Shown here: positions 59,966 to 64,000 of the stretch, piece after piece
Layout: the number at the start of each line of letters is the position of its first letter
How positions within the stretch are numbered: the stretch's first letter is position 1
Origin: Rhodamnia argentea
Taxonomy: Eukaryota; Streptophyta; Magnoliopsida; Myrtales; Myrtaceae
Assembly: GCF_020921035.1 (NCBI RefSeq)
Contig: NC_063151.1
Span: 22,078,934 to 22,142,933, forward strand
Reading direction: 5' to 3'
Length of the DNA stretch: 64,000 nucleotides
Position numbers and translations under genes: made by a program
Notes under the pieces: generated by a model
Seen by the model: the letters and a program-made list of their open reading frames with translations, nothing else
What the model was told of the DNA's origin: nothing
The model's database searches: none

Positions 59966-60144
59966 ATCATTAGATATGAGAAATATTGGAAGAGAGGCAA
60001 TTAAAGAGTGAGAAGATCCACACGGACAAAATGGTGCTGATATGTTGACAAAGTCTCTACCTACGAAGAAACTAAAGCTTTGTAGGAAGGAGGCTAGTTT
60101 ATCGACATAATAAGGAAATTTGAGATCCTCCATGATAGGCGCGT

Positions 60145-60157
60145 GGGGGGGGGGGGG
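60145..60157 (+). other. Polypurine tract of the copia fragment
   Basis: A run of 13 G followed by att, three bases before the TGTTGG that starts the LTR. This is the normal position of the plus-strand primer of a copia element. The run is unusually G-homogeneous and may vary in length. Confidence 0.65.
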
Positions 60158-60160
60158 ATT

Positions 60161-60750
60161 TGTTGGGACTAGCCCAATATGTTTGGGATTTGATTTGAAA
60201 AATCTCTATTATTGCTCATCAAGAATACCCAATAGGAAGAAGTCATATCATGGTAGGACGCTAAAAAGGAAGAATATCAGGATAAATTCAATTTTGGTGA
60301 TTACCCAAATTAGAGAAATCCAATCAATCGGGGAGATTTCTAATCAAGAGGTGATTGCCAAATCAATTAGGGAGGATTCTAATTTGGTTGGAGATTTACC
60401 ACTATAAACAGAGCCATTAGGTGGAGGATTCAGTGTGCACCAAAAATACTCCAGAGAGATACAACAGTTCTTAACAATGTGTAAACACGAGAGTTCTCAA
60501 GAGTTCATCAAGTGATAGTGTGTTTTGTGATAATTGTGAGGATTTATTATGAGAGAGACACCGCTAGAGTATCAATTGTAATCTTTCAATTATAGAGAAG
60601 CAGTTTCTGTATTAGCGTTCCATGGTTTTTCTTACATTAGATTTTCCACATAAAAACTTTTGGTGTACTGTTCTTTTTATTTATTGTTGCTGCGTTATTT
60701 TCATTTATTCTCTAAAGAGAATATACGGCCACATATTGCACGAATCTAAT
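60161..60750 (+). mobile_element. 3' LTR of the Ty1-copia fragment
   Basis: Begins TGTTGGGACTAGCCCAATAT directly after the polypurine tract and contains a promoter-like region and 'gttgctgcgttattttcatt' near its end. The right boundary (near cgaatctaata, about 60750) is approximate. No matching 5' LTR exists in the window, so this is the 3' end of a 5'-truncated element. Confidence 0.6.
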
Positions 60751-60784
60751 AGTTCCACTGTGATCGATTGCAATCTGACTTAAT

Positions 60785-61390
60785 TTACCACAAAAAGTGT
60801 AAGAAAAGTCATAAACCTATTATATTGGTGTCAATTTAGTCCTAAACCTTTTAATGGTGCCAATTCAGTCCTAAAATTTTCTACTAATTTTGATCGGATA
60901 TTGTTGACGTGGATGCCATCTGGCCTATATAGTACAACCGATGTTGATGTGGGCATTTTTTACTAATATTTTGATAATTTCTAATTTTTTATATTTTTTT
61001 CCTTTCTTTTTTTCCTCCAATTTTAAGTGGTTGGCGAGGTTGGCCTTAATGGAGCGAGGGTGGCCCTCGCCGCCACATGTGAGCATCAGCCTTGCTAGGG
61101 TGAGGGTGAGCGCCTGCGAGGCCAGGCGTCACTTTGGCGAAGGTTGGCCTCGCCTTGGCCTAGGCGACGCTCGGTGAGGTCATGTTCGGCCTCGCCGGAT
61201 ATGGGGAGGTTGGCGTCGTTTGCTGGCCTTGTCCAGGCTAAGGCAAGGTTGCCCTTGCCCAAGCGATGGCTAGATCCGGCGAGGGTGGCCTCGCCGGTGC
61301 TTATCCTTGCCTTTGCTTAGGGGAGGCCAGCCCTCACTAATCACCGGAAAGAGAAAGAAAAAAGAAAGGGAAAAAAAGAGAAAAAAATAT
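60785..61390. mobile_element. MITE-like element with large GC core, right end truncated
   Basis: Starts ccacaaaaagtgtaagaaaa...cataaacctatt, the same terminus as at 54779, and carries ttgttgacgtggatgccatc. A long GC-rich core follows (61028-61345, many ggcgaggttggcc-like words). The expected right terminus is missing; sequence returns to unit B at about 61390. Confidence 0.6.
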
Positions 61391-62495
61391 TAAAACAAAG
61401 TATTAGTTTCTTTACCGAAAGTTCATCGGAAATTTTTAACTTTACATGCACATTACAATATAAGTTCTAAACATTTCAATTGGCTCAATTAAGCACTAAA
61501 TTGTTTTAAAAAAAGTAAATTAAAGTCCTTTCGAGGAAGAGTACCTTAAATGGCCTAGGTGTAACTTAGGAGTTTCCTACGTGATGTCTTTAAATTGCAC
61601 TCTTCAACATAAATTTTGAGCCCTTAATTGTATTTTCCAATAAACGTGATATGAGGGGTAAAATTAACTAACGAAGTGCGGAAAACTATATGAAAACTTT
61701 TAATATATATTGAGATTCAGTGTGCTTTGACCGTTTAGATTACTAATACCCAACAGAGTCCAAGTATGGGTCATGGTCAAAGATTATTGCCTGGGGACGT
61801 TGCTTGCGGTCACAAATTGGCTGAAATATCAACTTAATTAATCTCCATCACACAACAAAACAAACCGGCCAAGAGCGACGTGTGCGTCTCCCATCTTCCC
61901 TCGTCTCAAATAAGCGTGTCATGCGTACAAAACAAACAATACAAAGAGATTCCCGATATTCCCCGACCACATTTGTCCGTGACAAGCCCCAAAGGCCATC
62001 CATTCCTTACTACGTAATTTGATTCCTGCTTTGTCCTAGCGAGCGTGATAATCAACATTGCAATCCATTGAACGAACCCTGCAGAGACATGAGCGAGAAA
62101 CCTACAGGAACGAGCACGACAGAATTTACTGGGATCAGCTCTAGACCTTAGACCCGTGGCTTCGACCCCGTTTCTCAGCGTCAAACGCGGGTCGAAGAAG
62201 GACGGGTCTTCTTTCCATGAATCATCTCGGAAGATAATAGTCTGTATTAACAATAGCGTGCGAAGACCCAAGAAAGTAAAAAGACCCAAAATGATATTAA
62301 CGTTGCTATTATCTTCTCCATCTAAAGTCAACAACATTCCTGATCAACAAAATATCAATTCCGCTTTCGTATTGTCGTTCTTCGACGAAGCTTCTTCTCA
62401 ACTTCGATGAAACCCTAAACCCCACGAGTTTCTTCAAAGTCGTGCTACGTACGCACGCACGTAAACACCCGTACAACACAAAGCTCCTTGCAGTC

Positions 62496-62503
62496 TATAA
62501 ATT
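62496..62503 (+). promoter_or_regulatory. TATA box of CML-B
   Basis: TATAAATT about 95-102 bases before the CML-B start codon. The sequence around and upstream of it (62219-62500) is unrelated to the CML-A promoter. Confidence 0.5.
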
Positions 62504-62597
62504 CAAATTATCCTCCTCCCACCGGCGCAATTAGCATTTGCACATATTTCTTCATTAGTTTTCCCAATCCACACGTACATATCCAACATTGCACATC

Positions 62598-63080
62598 ATG
62601 CCTTGCCTCGGAACCGGAGACTTGCATCGGATTTTCGAGAACCTTGACAAGAACGGCGACGGCCAGGTGAGCCTCGAGGAGCTCAAATGGCTGCTTGAGA
62701 AAATCGGTGTCCAACCCAGCGTGGACGAGCTCGAATCAGCTATAGGAAAATTGAGCCTCGACTTTGATGAGTTCTTGTACTTTTACAACTCTATATTATC
62801 AGGAGGAACCACGGGGAGTGGCGGATTAGAATCGCCGAAAGGCAATGAAGGAGATGGCGATCAAGAGGCCGACCTTGCCGAGGCGTTCAAAGTGTTCGAT
62901 TTGAACGACGACAGCTTCATTTCCTGCGACGAGCTCCAAAGCATCCTCTCAAGACTAGGTTTATGGGACGAGAGAAGCGGGAGAGACTGCAATAGCATGA
63001 TCCACGCGTATGATACTAATCGCGATGGGAGGCTCGATTTTGAGGAATTCAAGAGAATGATGTTGATCACAATTTCTTGA
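62598..63080 (+). CDS. Calmodulin-like EF-hand protein, CML44-like, tandem copy B
   Basis: Intronless, 160 residues, collinear with CML-A with no gaps. Loop 1 (17-28) is DKNGDGQVSLEE, canonical. The second site is degenerate (LDFDEFLYFY). Loop 3 (101-112) is DLNDDSFISCDE, with Ser in place of the near-invariant Gly at position 6. Loop 4 (139-150) is DTNRDGRLDFEE, canonical. Loop defects are thus the opposite of those in CML-A. The ATG at 62598 is used; the frame extends upstream only by a non-ATG codon. A calcium sensor role is inferred from the family. Confidence 0.93.
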   Translation: MPCLGTGDLHRIFENLDKNGDGQVSLEELKWLLEKIGVQPSVDELESAIGKLSLDFDEFLYFYNSILSGGTTGSGGLESPKGNEGDGDQEADLAEAFKVFDLNDDSFISCDELQSILSRLGLWDERSGRDCNSMIHAYDTNRDGRLDFEEFKRMMLITIS

Positions 63081-63277
63081 TGATATCTTCAACAACTTGA
63101 TATGTCTTGAGTCGGATTTGCTTTCATACATCTTACTGGTTCTATATACATTCTATAGCTCTATTCTTTTATGTAGCTTCTACCATTACTCTCTCTTGTT
63201 GATTTAACTCTCTCGTGCTATTCTTCTAGCCAGTGCTTTGGCCATCTCGATATTCCTATTGTCAATACTATTTCTAG

Positions 63278-63604
63278 TTTGAAATATGCGAGGCTAACAT
63301 TATATGCACCGGACGCAGGGGAGTCCAACATATATCGGTCATTCAACAATATTAGTCCCTGCACGCGTACGTGCCTAATTTTACATTCTAGACCATTGAA
63401 CATTTCCGGGTGGTATTCAAGAGATCAACACGGACAAATTTGGAAAGAGAAAGTGAGGCGAAAGTTACTTTTGTCTTAGATAGATAGACTAGCCTGTGGG
63501 TCGCCTGAGAACAAAGAGAATCAGATTACGCTGCAAGAGTTTTCGGGGAGTGGTTTTAGAGAAAGTGTCTAACCAGGGTCAATGAAACTACTCACTCAAA
63601 TGCA
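63278..63604. other. Unique sequence after the duplication
   Basis: No homology to unit A, and no gene, RNA or repeat recognised. Confidence 0.4.
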
Positions 63605-64000
63605 TAAAAGGAAAAATTATTTAAAAAGTCCTAAATGTATTGTACTTGTAATAATTCAGTTCTAAACATTTCAATTGTGCCAATTAAGTGCTAAATCTTT
63701 TCATGTTTTGCCAATCGAGTTTATCCGATCAATTTCAGCCAGAAATTGTTGACGTGGATGTTGACCATCTTACATGGCATGCTGACATGAAGAATTTTCA
63801 TAATTTTTGTAAAATTATGAATTATTATTATAATTATAATTATAATTTCTTGTCTTTTTTCTTCTTTCCATTCCTTTTCTTTTCTTTTCTTTCAAGCCCG
63901 ATGAGTATTTGACGTCCCTCGCGCAGTGGCCGATGAGGTCGCCGACCCTTGCTTGTGGTCAGGTGGTGACCTCGCCGGACTTGGTAGGAAATAAAAGGAA
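63605..64000. mobile_element. MITE-like element, 'GC-core' family, cut by the window edge
   Basis: Starts with aaaaagtcctaaatgtattg and 'caattaagtgctaaatc' words, then gaaattgttgacgtggatgt and acatggcatgctgacatg. A pyrimidine-rich tract and the beginning of a GC-rich core (from 63895) follow. Confidence 0.55.

Larger units (their letters stand above)
57708..63277. repeat. Tandem segmental duplication, unit B
   Basis: Matches unit A in blocks: 57708-57929 with 53083-53333; 58472-58740 with 53334-53600; about 61390-61645 with 54207-54440; 61650-62218 with 56225-56818; 62505-63277 with 56935-57707. Between these blocks sit an inserted element (57930-58468), a second insertion (58741-59170), a Ty1-copia fragment and a MITE (60785-61390). 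The 53600-54206 part of unit A is missing. Confidence 0.85.

Noticed and set aside
62156-62410. 84-codon plus-strand frame upstream of CML-B
   Set aside because: Spans the junction of duplicated and new promoter sequence, with no domain; likely incidental.

Overview
The window is nuclear DNA of a flowering plant: GT-AG introns in every large gene, CT/GA-rich leaders, AT-rich gene deserts full of short inverted-repeat transposons, and only plant gene families. Two PISTILLATA/GLOBOSA-type MADS-box genes identify a core eudicot. A woody Myrtales/Myrtaceae genome such as Eucalyptus is my guess, not something the sequence proves.

Layout. 1-1135: the 5' part of a KRTCAP2-type oligosaccharyltransferase subunit gene (minus), running off the left edge. 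3085-6171 and 8411-11701: two tandem PI/GLO genes with identical seven-exon structure, both with a GC-AG intron 4. 13597-16440: a TCHQD-class glutathione transferase (minus) with an intron in its leader. 16441-29430: about 13 kb without a convincing gene, holding several families of MITE-like elements. 29787-33232: a ten-exon kinase with an N-terminal universal stress protein domain. 34948-45094: a 2135-residue five-finger CCCH protein of the SOP1/ZC3H3 type. 46980-50865: a four-exon gene (minus) of unknown function whose first exon carries three tandem repeats of about 81 residues. 53083-63277: a tandem segmental duplication, each unit holding one intronless 160-residue CML44-like EF-hand gene, later altered by transposon insertions, a decayed Ty1-copia fragment and a promoter replacement. 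63605-64000: the start of another MITE-like element.

Context. From memory, Arabidopsis carries CML44, an unknown protein, the CCCH gene(s) and a USP-kinase side by side at about At1g21550-At1g21590, and a second USP-kinase next to the TCHQD GST at At1g77280/At1g77290. The order here (GST, USP-kinase, CCCH, unknown, CML) looks like the ancestral arrangement of those two duplicated Arabidopsis segments. The PI pair lies beside this block.

I saw no tRNA, rRNA, CRISPR or prokaryote-like operon. Exon boundaries were derived by hand from splice signals, reading frame and family conservation. All multi-exon models close in frame without internal stops. The most interesting points are the diverging PI duplicates with a shared non-canonical intron, and the CML duplicates with complementary EF-hand losses and exchanged promoters. 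I did not find a wholly new system.
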